This document shows positions 23,464 to 32,931 of a DNA stretch of 64,000 bases, in pieces. The stretch is from positions 806,001-870,000 of the forward strand of contig OZ251238.1 in assembly GCA_965240325.2 (NCBI GenBank), written 5' to 3'. The stretch comes from Rebecca billardiae RCC1528 (taxonomy: Eukaryota; Haptophyta). Each line of letters starts with the position of its first letter. Position 1 is the first letter of the stretch. The notes below the pieces were generated by a model. That model saw only the letters and a program-made list of their open reading frames with translations, searched no databases and was not told the origin of the DNA. A program made the translations under genes and the position numbers.

Positions 23464-26400
23464 GGCGGCGGCGGCGGCGGGCGCGAGCGCGGCGGCGCAG
23501 GGCGGCGGCGAGGGGCCGGCGACGGCGGCCGCGGCGCCCGCCGCGGCGGCGGCCGAGGGCGCGGAGGGCGCGGAGGCGCTCGAGGCGAGCGAGGCGACGG
23601 AGGGTGGCCCGGTCCTGCTCTGCCGCCCGCGCTCGATGGCGCTGGGCGGTCATCTGATCTCAGCGCGAGTCTCCTCGGTCGCGACGACGGCCGAGCGCGG
23701 CGGCGCGGCGTTGCCGCCGCCGCCGCCGCCGCCGGCGTCGTCGGCGGGCGGCGGCGGCGTCGGCGGCGGCGGCGAGGTGCCCGGCGCGGGGTGCAGCGCC
23801 GCCAGCCTCGCCTCCGCCGACTCGACGAGCACCACGCCGCGCGCGCACGCCGCGCCGCCGCCCGCACAGCAGCAGCATGCGGTGCGGGGGCCGTGGTCAC
23901 CTCCCTTCTCCCTGGAGGCCCTCACCTCGACCGGCGCGCTGCGCGTCTCGGCGTTCGACCTCGGCGTGACGATCGCGCGCGCGCCGGGGCGCGCGGGCGC
24001 GGTGGCGAAGCAGGTGCGCATCGTCGGCCGCTTCTGCCTGTGGAACGAAACCGGGTACGCCCTCGAAGTCCGGCAGGAGGGCGTGGCGATGCAGACGCTC
24101 ACCGTGCTCGGCGCGCGCGCGGCCGGTACCACCCCCGCGCCGCGCGCGTACCATTTCCCCGAGGCGGCGGGGAAGGTGACGGGGGGCGCGCAGCTGCTGC
24201 AGCTGCGGCCGGTGCCCACGCCCGGCTCGCCCACGCTCAACTGGTCCGCCGGCATCCAGCTCGACGACGCGGGCGTTCACGAGCTCTGGTGCACGCCGGC
24301 CGCGCTCGCGCCGGGCGCGCCCGGCTGGTGGGCCGGCACAGTCGGTCTGGAGGCCCGGATTGGGGTGCGCGGCGCGCGGGTGGACGTGACGATCGGCGAG
24401 CCGAGCGGCGGCGAGGGCGAGGAGGGCGAGGGCGAGGGCGGCGCGGACGCGCCCGAGCGCGCGGAGCCCCTCGCCGCCGCGCTCGCGCTGCCGCCACCGC
24501 CGCGGCGCGCGCGCCGCCGCCGCCGCCCGCCTCTTGAGGTGTTCAACCGCTCGGCACTGCACCTCCGCCTCAGCCAGAAGGGGGTGGCGTACGCGCCGCC
24601 GCTGCGCGTGCCGCCGCGCGCGCACGGCGCGGTGGCGTACGCGCTGCCGTCGCACGTCGCGCCGCCCGTGCTCGTCGTCAGCGGCTACCTGCCCGCGGCG
24701 GACGCCGCGGCGGGCGCAGACGGCGGCGGCGGCGGCGGCGGCTCAGCAGCGCTCGGCGGCGCGCACCGGCGCGACAGGTCCGGAGGCCCGGAGTCCGGGA
24801 TGGTCGTCGTGTTCGAGCGGTTGGAGGTGGAGCTGGAGGGGCGGCGGCACACGAGCACGCAGCTGGGCGGCGGCGGCGGCGGCGGCGCGGCGGGCTCGGC
24901 GACGGCCGAGCCGGCGGGCGGCGGCGGCGTGGCGGCGGAGGGCAGGGCGGCGGCGGGCGCGGGCGCGGGCGCGGCGGACGGCGGCGCGGGCGGCGCGGAC
25001 GCGGGCATGCCGGCATGCGCTTTCGTGACGCTCGCCCTGAGCGGCAGCACGCGCGTGCTCACGTTCTCCGCGACGCGCGACGCGGCCGAGGCCGTCGCGT
25101 CCGCGGCCGACGGCGCGGACGGCGCCGCCGCCGCCGCCGAGGCCGACGGCGGCGGCTCAGACGGCGGCTCGGCGCGCCCGGCCGGGGGCCCGCAGCAGCT
25201 GGCGGCGCGCGCCGCGCCATCTGTTATCCTCACCGCCTCGCTCGCCCACGTCGGCGTCTCGCTCGTGGGGTACTCGGAGGAGCTGGTGTACGCGTCGGCG
25301 ACCTCGCTGCTCGCGCAGCTGCGCGCGACGCACGACGAGCGCGCGCTCGCCCTCCGCCTCGGCCGGCTCCAGATCGACCAGCAGCAGGCGCGCGCGGCCG
25401 CGCCTGTCATTCTCAGGCTCACGCCCGCGACGGCCGCGGCCGCGGCGCAGCGCGCGGCGGGCGCGCAGGAGGCGCAGGGCGGCTCGGGGTTCGTCGTGGA
25501 CGAGGCGGATGAGGCGCTCGCCCAGCTCGTCGCGGCGCCCGCGGCCGTGACCGTCGCGGCGGCCGTGCGCGTGCGTCCGCCCGCGCGCGCCGCGGGCGCG
25601 GCCGCCGCCGTGCAGGGCGGCGGCGGCCCGCTCGGGCGCGCGGGCGCGGAGCGTCAGCGAGGCGTGTCTGGCCCGGCGGCGGTGGGCGGCAGCGCGGTGG
25701 GTGCGCTGCCGTTCGGCGGGCCCAGCCGCGTGGCCTCCCGCCGCACCTCGCTCGCGCTCGGCTCGACGCCACCGCCGGAGCGAGCAGACACCGCCGCCGC
25801 CAACGCCGCCGCCAACGCCGCCGCCAACGCCGCCGCCAACGCCGCCGCCGCCGCCGCCGGTCAGGGTGGGCGGCCGGCGTTGCTCTGGTGCCGCCGGCTG
25901 CAGCTGGGGCTGTCCGGCTTGGAGGTGGTGCTCGAGCCGCTGCTGCTCGAGTCGGCGCTGCTGTACGCGCAGGCCGCGCAGCTCTCGAGCCTCGGCAGCC
26001 GCGCGCTCGCCCTCGCGAGCGGCGGCGGCGGCGGCGCAGCCGAGGACCCGGCCGGCAGCGCCGCGGCCGGCGCGGCGCTCGGCGCGCCGAGCCCGCTCGC
26101 GCCGCCCGCCGTGCGCGCGGCGCAGCGGATCTATTTCGAGCGGGTGCAGATCGCGCCGGCGCAGCTCTCGGCGGCGTTCCGGCACTCGAGCGTGCGCGCG
26201 GACGTGTCCGGCCTCTCGCAGGTCGAGCGAGATTCAATCTCGCTGCTCCGCCACCTGCCCGAGGTGCAGCCGACGGCGCTGCGCATCGAGGCGCTCTCAA
26301 TCGCGCACACACTCGAGACCGCCGCGGGCGTGGCCGAGCGCGTGGGCGCGCACGCGCGCACGGAGCTCACGCGCCAGGCGCACAAGCTGCTGCTGCAGGT

Positions 26401-28096
26401 CGGGCCGGTGGGCGAGCAGTCCTCGCTCGCGCGGCTCGGCGCGCTGCTGCGCCCGGGGCACGCACTGCGCGCGGCGCGCGTGCGCGGCGGGCCGGGCGGC
26501 GCGCAGCCGGGCGGCGGCGGCGCGCCCAGCTCGGTCGGCGCGCGCGGCGCCTCGGTCGCTGACGGCGGCGGTGAGCCGCGCGGCGGCGGCGGCGGGAGTG
26601 GCGGCAGCTTCGCCTCCGCCGCGCCGCGCGCCGCCTCCGCAGACGAGTCGCCCGCGCCGCGCGCGCCGCGCGCCGCCGCCGGCGCTGCCGCCGGCGCGTC
26701 GGCGCGCATCCGCACCGCGCTCTTTGGAGCAGGCAGGAGCGGCGGCGGCGGCGGCGCGGCGGCCGGCGGCGGCGGCACGGGCGGCGGCGGCTCGCGCGAC
26801 GCGGACGGCGCGTCCGGCCCGGGCTGCGCGCCCGCCCTCCCCGCCGCCGCGTCCGCCGCGTCCGCGCCGCCGCCGAGCCGCTCCGAGGCGATGACGCGCT
26901 CGGTGATCGGAGGCACGACCGGCCTCGGCCGCGGCGTGCTGTCCGGTGTGCTTGGCGTCGTGGCCGAGCCCGTGCGCGGCGCGCAGCGGGCGGGCGTCGC
27001 CGGCTTCATCGGCGGCGTGGGCCGGGGGCTCGCGGGCGCCGCGATCAAGCCGACAGTTGGCGTGATCGAATTCGCCGGCGGGCTGGTCGGCGCGCACCCG
27101 GGCGCTTTCCTGGACGCCGCCGCGGCCGCGGCCGATCGGCGAGGCTGGCTGCAGGGGCGCGTGCGCCCGCCGCGCGCGCTGCACGGCCCGCTCGGCGCGA
27201 TCCGAGCGTTCGAGCTCGTGCCCGCGCTCACCGCGTCGGCGCTGGTGACGGCGGCGCGCGCGTCGGCCGCGGGGCCCGCCGCGTACGCGCACGAGGTGCT
27301 GCAGTGGGCGCGGCTGCTGCTGCCCGTCACCACCACGGCCGCGAGGCGGCCGAGCGATGGCGCCGCGCCGCGCGGCGGCGCGGCCGCGCGCGACGGCGAG
27401 GCGCCGCGCGGCGCAGAGCCGGACGAGGCGGACGAGGCGGCGGCCGCGGCGGTGCTCGGCGCGCACGGCGCGCTGCCCGTCGCCGTGCTGACCGGCCTCC
27501 GCCTGCTTGTCGTCGACTGCGCCAGTGGCGCGGTGAGCGTGCACGCGCCGCTCGGCCGCGTGCGCGCCGCCGAGCTCGCGCCAGACCGCGCGCGGCCGAG
27601 CGTGCAGCTGGAGCTGACACCGGCGGCGGGCGGCGTGCGCGGCATGGTGGGCGGCGGCTCGCGCGGCGGCGCGACCGCGACAATCATCGCGGTTGTGTGC
27701 GCGAGCGAGCAGCTCGCGCGCTCGCTACACGCCGCGCTGCAGACCGCGCTCGCCGAGCATCGCGCGAGGCTCACCCTGCAGCGCAGGGGCAAGGCGGCGG
27801 GCGGTGGTGCCAAGGGCGGCGCGGACGGCGGCACGGCTGCGCCGAGCGAGGCGAGAGGCGGCGCGGCCGGCGCGGAGCCGGAGGGCAAGATGCCGGCGCG
27901 CGAGCCCGGTGAGCCCGGCGGCGCGCCCGCTGACGGCGGTGCCGACACCGACGGCGACGCCGAGCAGCAGGGCCGGCAGGCTTTGTCATCGGCACGCCAG
28001 AGCAACAGCGCCGCCGGCAGCGACGCTGACGACGACGGCGTCGTGATGATGGTGGCGGACGACGACGACGACGACCCGTACGAGACCGATTATTAA
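7092..28096 (+). CDS. VPS13: VPS13-family (chorein) bridge-type lipid-transfer protein, expanded, with tandem GRAM-like domains
   Basis: The ATG at 7092 opens with a classic chorein start (MEQLVMWVLRRLVSAELFEL, later LPLAVTRASVDSIDIRLPW). A second chorein block lies at 8265-8570 (AWWRWVLRAL). The VAB/SHR-binding region begins near 19795 (VVVNETGEAIWLEPFE) and continues to about 24,700 with repeated Asn-rich strand motifs. Near the C-terminus are SLVGYSEELVY and LGRLQIDQQ (25234-25420), IYFERVQIAPAQL (26130), a Gly-rich ATG2/VPS13 C-terminal segment (26890-27110; GVLSGVLGVVAEPVRGAQ, GLAGAAIKPTVGVIEF), a PH-like region (27450-27760) and an acidic tail. VPS13 proteins move lipids between membranes at contact sites; family members are usually 3,000-4,500 residues. 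This one would be about 7,000 because of long Gly/Ala/Ser runs. The reading frame changes by minus one base (or plus two) between about 19860 and 20130, so the gene needs a short intron there, a sequence correction, or is broken. Further in-frame introns cannot be excluded. Confidence 0.85.
7997..8031 (+). repeat. (GGC)n microsatellite, poly-Gly in VPS13
   Basis: An uninterrupted GGC run encodes poly-Gly between the two chorein blocks. Similar runs occur at 10908-10943, 22796-22829 and 23426-23462. They lie between recognisable VPS13 motifs and account for part of the unusual length. Confidence 0.8.
10209..10313 (+). repeat. 21-bp minisatellite, five copies, in VPS13
   Basis: Five tandem 21-bp units start at 10209, 10230, 10251, 10272 and 10293. 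They encode (GADGGGG)n-type repeats. Because the unit is a multiple of three, copy-number change would keep the frame. Confidence 0.85.
15067..15126 (+). repeat. 15-bp minisatellite, four perfect copies, in VPS13
   Basis: The unit CCTCCTCCGCCTCCG is repeated four times without change and encodes an Ala/Ser-rich spacer. The period is a multiple of three. Confidence 0.85.
19860..20130 (+). other. Reading-frame discontinuity inside VPS13
   Basis: Upstream of this interval the VPS13 motifs lie in the frame whose codons begin at multiples of three (frame of 7092). Downstream (VYVPPGCSAEVDFWESE, from about 20160) they lie in the frame of 20045. Both frames are open across the overlap, to 20720 in the first. 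The likeliest site is the GCG run at 19990-20008, where loss of a single base would explain the switch. No intron of the 109-163 bp size seen elsewhere in this window fits neatly, but a short GT-AG intron from about 19948 cannot be ruled out. Confidence 0.7.
21160..21495 (+). other. GRAM-like domain 1 within VPS13
   Basis: The segment reads LPPTESLLRAWSAGLHV, then a GRLFLSTAHVAFFARG strand pair, PRRELLALSNVVGVRK, and an ending LAFSGFSSRNGALHVFEAAL. This order (lipid-binding strands, GRLYxSxxHxxF-type motif, linker, F-x-F-x-x-F near a C-terminal helix) is that of GRAM domains. GRAM domains bind phosphoinositides or phosphatidylserine. The assignment is by motif only. Confidence 0.6.
21655..21990 (+). 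other. GRAM-like domain 2 within VPS13
   Basis: This segment follows the first GRAM-like unit. It begins VVLHEFRCALQL, is interrupted by a Gly/His-rich loop, and continues GKLYVSQTVVAFAGKL, LPLRELVAVEPVDESSILL and WTLIFMSARDV. The GKLYVS motif matches the GRLYIS signature of GRAM domains. It is more divergent than unit 1, with a Gly/His insert at about 21693-21765. Confidence 0.5.
25797..25848 (+). repeat. 12-bp repeat (NAAA)4 in VPS13
   Basis: Four copies of an AAC-GCC-GCC-GCC type unit encode Asn-Ala-Ala-Ala repeats just before the VPS13 C-terminal region. It is in frame. Confidence 0.75.
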
Positions 28097-28879
28097 GCGG
28101 CGCGGCGCCATCACTGCTGCCACTGATGACTCTCACACTGACACAGCACCCGGCCCGAGCGGCGAGCAGCCGGCCCGTTATCACACGAGTAGGCGGACAG
28201 CTTCTGCGCCAACACCCCAGACCACCAGAGCGCGGCACCTGGCAGCACATGTTGTCGCCACCGCGAAATGGTGGCGCAGCTCTCCATCTGCCAAGAGGAA
28301 GACAAAGGAAGCAATCGTACCAGTACCGCGTAGTCTCGGCGACTCGCGCCATAATCTCAGTAAACTTGGTTAAAACGGTCCGACCAGTGCTCATATTAGG
28401 GGTTGAGGAAGGAAATCACGCCTTAACCAAGTGTGCACGTTAAAACATAGTAAACTGTACCAAAAGTCATGTGACCGATCTCGGAGTGATCTTGATGAGC
28501 CGGAAGCTAGAGTCCGAAGAGGGGGTAAAAATCATGTGTGCCAGAACATTTCATTGGATGGCGAGCCGTATCGTTCGTCATGACGCACAACACACTTTTA
28601 CCTGATGCTCCCCCCCCGACTCCTCTACCGTATTGGCAAATACGGCAATGTTCGCGCGCGAGGCGTCCAATCTTCGTATGTGAAGAGCCGTTACTTTCAT
28701 ACAAACATTCCCCCTACTTTCATACAAACATTCCCCCTACTTTCATACAAACATTCCCCCTACTTTCATACAAACATTCCCCCTACTTTCATACAAACGT
28801 GTCTCATGACGAGTACTCACATCATATAGTAGGGCGTCCGGTCATAGTCTTGGCTTATAGTCGTTTCGATAACCGCGCG
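28097..28879. other. Intergenic spacer between VPS13 and the SANT-like repeat gene
   Basis: This 783-bp stretch is clearly more A+T-rich than its neighbours. It should hold the VPS13 3' end and the promoter of the next gene. The only structured element seen is the 23-bp minisatellite at 28692-28798. The downstream frame stays open back through the minisatellite to an ATG at 28580, but that part has low-complexity translation and is not treated as coding. Confidence 0.5.
28692..28798. repeat. 23-bp minisatellite, 4 full copies plus 1 partial
   Basis: Units start at 28692, 28715, 28738, 28761 and 28784. Each begins TACTTTCATACAAAC and ends in ATTCCCCC; the last keeps only the first 15 bases. 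The copies are essentially identical, so the array is recent. It lies 80-190 bp before the preferred start codon of the next gene. The period is not a multiple of three, which argues against it being coding. Confidence 0.9.
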
Positions 28880-31800
28880 ATGACGAGCGCAGGAAACACG
28901 CGCGTGACTCGGCCGGAGAAAAGTGTCTCAGCTGCAGCCGGTTCGACTGCAGTTCGTGAGTGTGTCCGCCGTGAACGGCGACGCACGAGACGTGGTGCCT
29001 CCGCCGGCGCTGTGGCGGTGGTCCCAATGGGAGGGCCTCAACCTGCTCCCAGGGCTGCCCTCGCCGAGATGCGTCGCGTCTATGATTCCATCCCCGAGTG
29101 GATGGTCGACGAACGACTCCATGTTAAGCGCGCACGAGGCGATGTCCTGCGCCTCGCGATGCCTCGGCCCCGGGGGCTGCACGAGACGCTCGGGCTGAGC
29201 ATGCCGGGGGCGGACCCCCTCGACGCGTCGGCGACGCACATGGCCGTGCTTACACGCGTCATGCGCTGCATTCCTGTACACATGCGCGACGAACATGGGT
29301 GTGTCAGACGAGCACTGCGCGAGGCGAATGCTCCGCCTCGCCCTCAGCGCGTCGAGCGATGCCGGCGCGCGACGCGCGGGCTCGACCTTCCGGGCGTGGA
29401 CAGCTTCGACGTGACGGGCACTCAGATTGCCGTGCTGGAGCGCGTCGCACGCTGCGTGCCCGCGCACATGCATGCCGTGCACGCACGCGTGCAAGGTGCG
29501 CTGCGCGTGGCACACTGTGATGACGACGTCAAGCGGCGGCGCGCGCTGGTGGACTGGCGCGCGGGCGATCTGGCGCTGGCCACGGAATCGTGCCTCGCAC
29601 GCCGGCGCGCGCGCGACGAGCGGGCGCAACGCGCCGCGGCACGCGCACGCGTGCGTGCGTGCCGAAGCGGAGCAGGCTGGCACGTGTTCGAGGAGAATCC
29701 GGCGCGACGCGTTGGTGGCGGCGTGCGCAGGCGGCGTGCGCGGGCCAGCCGCCGCAGCACCCTGTCTCGGCGTCATGCGACATCCGACGCGGTGCCCCGA
29801 GACACTGCCGAGATGTCGCGCGCGCCGCAGCACGCCGCGCTCGACCACGATTCGATTCGGTGCAAGGCGACCGCCGAGCAGCGCCGCGCGCTCAGCAGCA
29901 TGCAAGCAGCAATGCAGCGTGCTGACGGCGCAGGAGCCGATGCAGCACGGCGCAAGGCGTACGGCGCGGGCGTGCGCGCCGCGTGCACGGCGCTGCGCGT
30001 TTGCGCCTCGAACGCGCCCACTCTTCCCGAGGACGACGCGCTGCTCGAATCGGCGATGATGATCGCCGCGCGCGCTGGGCTGCTCTGGTTTGGCCGCGCG
30101 CCGCCATCGCAGCTGCTCGCACCACCACCTGCGGCTGGGGTGCAAGCCCTCTCTGCCGTCGCTCGCGCCTCGAAGGCGGAGTCGGGCTGGCGGGACGTGG
30201 CGTTTGCCGTCGCGCACGCGCGGCTGCGGCGTGAGCGCGCCGCGCGCGCCATCCAACGGCGCGCACGCCCGCTGTGGCGAATCCGCGGCACCGCCGCTGG
30301 CGCGCGCGTGGAGTTGGGGCGTGCGCCGCGGCGCGTGGGCGCGGTGCGCGGCGCGCTCGGCATCGTCTGCATGGAGCGGCGGCGCGCGCGGCTGCTGGCC
30401 GACGAGGAGATGCTGATGCCCGGTGGCGACTACTACTACACGCCGATGGCGTACGCGCCGGGTGCGATCGCCGGCGCCGAGCCCGCTTCGACGCCGCCGC
30501 CGCAGCTGCCGCCGTCGCACGACCGCATCGCGTCAACCTCTGCCGGGCAGCACTCGCGGGCAGCCTCGGGCTGCTGCTCTGCGGCAGGCTGCGCCGCGCG
30601 CGTGGGCCGCCCAGCGCCCGTGGCGGCGCACGCGCTGTACGCGGTGCCGTGCGCGCACGTTGGCGCACCGCATCGTGATCGTGCGGCGAGCGAGGCGGAC
30701 ACGGCGCCACCGTGCGGAGCTGGCGAGCAGGGCGGGCACTTGGCGCCAAGTTTGGTGGCGCGGCCCGGCGCGCACGTGGACGGCGACTGGCTCAACGCGC
30801 GCGCGCGCGGCGGCGGCGCATCGCTGGCAGCGATGCTGGGCGTGGACGGATTGGCAACCGTCCGCGATATCATCGTGGCGCGCGTCAAGTCCTCGAACTT
30901 CTCGGTCGAGCAGAGCCTCGCCGTGCTCGAGACCGGGCTGGGCTACGGCGCGGCCGCTGAGCATCCCGCGCTGAGCCGTGTCGCGCCAGACCAGATCCGC
31001 AGGCATCGTCACCGCCTGCGCGCGCTGCTGGGGAAGCACGCACCCACCGCCGTCCAGCGGCTCGACGCGCACCGCGCTTCAAGCGCACGCGGCGGCGCTG
31101 CTCCATCCGTATCGGCTGCGACGGCTGCCCCGCAGACCGACGCACACCGTGCCCCGAGCACGCGCGATGGCGCCGCAGCTGCTGACCACCGCGCGCCCCA
31201 CCTGACGCGGTCGGAGTCGACGACGCGGCGTCCATCCACCACGCAGACGGAGGCTGACGGGAGCGCCATATCGTCGCCGCCGGCCACGTTGCTGCTGGAG
31301 GTCCTCGGCGCCCAGGCGCATGCGCGCGTGTGCGCGCTCATCAGCTCGCGCTCGCAGTCCCAGCTCTTCTCGCTCGAGCAGAGCCTCGCGGTGTTGGAGA
31401 CGGGTGTGGTCGGCGCGCCGCCGGGCCGCCATGCGCTCCTCGCGGACCTCAAGCCCCAGCAGTGCCGGTCGCATCGCTGGGCGCTGCACAACCTGCTGCG
31501 CGGCGAATGCGCCGACGCGCTCGAGCGTCTGCAGGCCAAGAGCGTCGAGCTTCCTCGCCGCCCCGCCGCCGGCAAGCGGCCGCGCGCCGCCGACTCGGTG
31601 GCGAGCGCGCCGGGCGCACGCGACGCGTGGCCCAAGGCTCTGCAGCGCGCGCTCGGGGCCGAGGGCCGCGCGCAGCTGCACTCCGTGCTCGACGAGCACG
31701 CGAGCGAGCTGTGCCTGCCGGTGGACGACGCGCTCGCCGTGCTCTTCATGCAGTTCGACGGCCGCTCCGCCAAGAGCATGTCGCAACGTCATCGGCAGGC

Positions 31801-32584
31801 GTCGAAGCCCGCGCTCGCGCAGTGCGCGCGCCAGCTGCAGGACCTTTTGCGCGCGCACGCGCCGCGCGCGCACGCCTGCGTCTGGCCGCTCAGCACGCTC
31901 TCGGGCGGCTCGCCGTGCGGCACCGACGCGGGCGAGGCGGCGCCGCGCGCGCACGAGGTGGAGCCGTCCGTGACCGACATGGACGTCGACCCCACCAGCC
32001 CCGCCGCCGCGCAGCTCGGCGACACGGCCGAGGCCTCGTTGCCCACCGGCTGTGAGGGCGTCGACGCCCACGCGGCGCGCGGCGCGCAGGCGGCGCGCGG
32101 CGCGCAGGGGGAGCGGCAGCCGGGCACCGAGCCGCAGGGCGAGCTCTCGCCGGAGGACTCGCCCGAGCGCGCGTTCGGGCGCTTGCACGCCGCGCTGCGC
32201 ACCATGCACGACGAGCGCGTCCTGCGATTCTACACGCAGAACGACTCGTCGTGGACGATCGAGCAGGACATCGGCCTGCTGCAGACGCAGTACGCTCACG
32301 TGCTGCACGCGACACCGCAGCGCGCGTGGCCCGCATTCGAGGGGAAGACGCCGAGGGCGTGCAAGGAGCGGCTGCTGCGGCTGCGGGAGGTCGTGGACAG
32401 GCTCGAGCCGCGGCTGCTCGCGACGCTCTTCCCCGCCGACGCAGACGACGAGCTGCGCGAGCTCGTCCGACGCTGCGCCGATCCTGCCGAGCGCGCGCGC
32501 CTGTGTGAGGCCGAGACGGGCGAGCTGCCGAGCGCGACTGCCGCGCTGCGCGCGGCCACGGCCGGGATGCCCGAGGCGCATTAA
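28880..32584 (+). CDS. Unrecognised basic protein with four divergent Myb/SANT-like repeats
   Basis: I chose ATG 28880 (1,234 residues); ATG 29027 is an alternative, and ATG 28580 would translate the minisatellite. The N-terminal part has a tandem pair of units (about 29140-29330 and 29345-29516) sharing GL-x-(L/M)PG-x-D-x-(F/L)D, AVLxRVxRC(I/V)PxHM and ALRxA. The middle is Arg/Ala-rich with an IQ-like AIQRRARPLWR. The C-terminal half has four helical repeats of about 85 residues. Their core, FS(V/L)EQSLAVLETG followed by QCR-x-HR-x-x-L-x-x-LL, resembles the helix pattern of Myb/SANT domains (W-x-x-EED...LL...R...C..R). The last copy (SWTIEQDIGLLQTQY ... KTPRACKERLLRL) looks most like SANT. 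A DNA- or chromatin-binding role is an inference. No introns are required, although some may lie in frame. Confidence 0.62.
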   Translation: MTSAGNTRVTRPEKSVSAAAGSTAVRECVRRERRRTRRGASAGAVAVVPMGGPQPAPRAALAEMRRVYDSIPEWMVDERLHVKRARGDVLRLAMPRPRGLHETLGLSMPGADPLDASATHMAVLTRVMRCIPVHMRDEHGCVRRALREANAPPRPQRVERCRRATRGLDLPGVDSFDVTGTQIAVLERVARCVPAHMHAVHARVQGALRVAHCDDDVKRRRALVDWRAGDLALATESCLARRRARDERAQRAAARARVRACRSGAGWHVFEENPARRVGGGVRRRRARASRRSTLSRRHATSDAVPRDTAEMSRAPQHAALDHDSIRCKATAEQRRALSSMQAAMQRADGAGADAARRKAYGAGVRAACTALRVCASNAPTLPEDDALLESAMMIAARAGLLWFGRAPPSQLLAPPPAAGVQALSAVARASKAESGWRDVAFAVAHARLRRERAARAIQRRARPLWRIRGTAAGARVELGRAPRRVGAVRGALGIVCMERRRARLLADEEMLMPGGDYYYTPMAYAPGAIAGAEPASTPPPQLPPSHDRIASTSAGQHSRAASGCCSAAGCAARVGRPAPVAAHALYAVPCAHVGAPHRDRAASEADTAPPCGAGEQGGHLAPSLVARPGAHVDGDWLNARARGGGASLAAMLGVDGLATVRDIIVARVKSSNFSVEQSLAVLETGLGYGAAAEHPALSRVAPDQIRRHRHRLRALLGKHAPTAVQRLDAHRASSARGGAAPSVSAATAAPQTDAHRAPSTRDGAAAADHRAPHLTRSESTTRRPSTTQTEADGSAISSPPATLLLEVLGAQAHARVCALISSRSQSQLFSLEQSLAVLETGVVGAPPGRHALLADLKPQQCRSHRWALHNLLRGECADALERLQAKSVELPRRPAAGKRPRAADSVASAPGARDAWPKALQRALGAEGRAQLHSVLDEHASELCLPVDDALAVLFMQFDGRSAKSMSQRHRQASKPALAQCARQLQDLLRAHAPRAHACVWPLSTLSGGSPCGTDAGEAAPRAHEVEPSVTDMDVDPTSPAAAQLGDTAEASLPTGCEGVDAHAARGAQAARGAQGERQPGTEPQGELSPEDSPERAFGRLHAALRTMHDERVLRFYTQNDSSWTIEQDIGLLQTQYAHVLHATPQRAWPAFEGKTPRACKERLLRLREVVDRLEPRLLATLFPADADDELRELVRRCADPAERARLCEAETGELPSATAALRAATAGMPEAH
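29140..29516 (+). repeat. N-terminal tandem pair of ~60-70-residue protein repeats
   Basis: Copy 1 contains GLSMPGADPLDASATHMAVL and RCIPVHM. Copy 2 contains GLDLPGVDSFDVTGTQIAVL and RCVPAHM. Spacing and order are the same. I do not recognise the motif as a known family. Confidence 0.6.
30820..32440 (+). repeat. Four divergent SANT-like repeats
   Basis: Copies lie at about 30820-31070, 31288-31540, 31630-31890 and 32170-32440. Copies 1 and 2 are closest (both read SLEQSLAVLETG or SVEQSLAVLETG). Copy 3 has VDDALAVLFMQF and ALAQCARQLQDLL; copy 4 has WTIEQDIGLLQTQ and ACKERLLRLREVV. Each has a preceding helix (LGVDG/LGAQA/LGAEG type in copies 1-3) before the SANT-like core. Spacers are Ser/Thr/Ala-rich. 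Confidence 0.55.
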
Positions 32585-32931
32585 TCATCATCCATCGATG
32601 TTCAATCACACTGAATCGGATTAATTGTATTCATCATAGCTCCCTGGGCCGGGTGAGTTCCCATATTCGATATATTCATGAAGGCATAAACCACTGAGAA
32701 TCCATGACTTATCCACACGATTCTCGCCTGAGCCACCTAGGCCCAAGCTTGGGACAGCCAGTCAGCAGTCATCTCATCAGCGAACCGCCAAATCGGCGAA
32801 ATCGCCAGAGCCGCGCGCCCCAAGCACAGCTTCGGAGGTCAATCTCACGCCGCGAGCGAGGGGCGTCGTCGTCGCCCATCACAGCCAACACATCGTCGCA
32901 GACGACCGAGTGACCGCGATCCACGAGCGAA
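32585..32931. other. Intergenic spacer before the giant gene
   Basis: This 347-bp region is richer in A+T at its left end. It should contain the 3' end of the SANT-like repeat gene and the start region of the giant gene. A small frame (32704-32913) has no recognisable content. An in-frame TGA at 32911-32913 closes the frame just upstream of ATG 32932. Confidence 0.5.

Noticed and set aside
28692-28798. CRISPR-like array
   Set aside because: The copies are directly adjacent with no spacers, and the context is eukaryotic.
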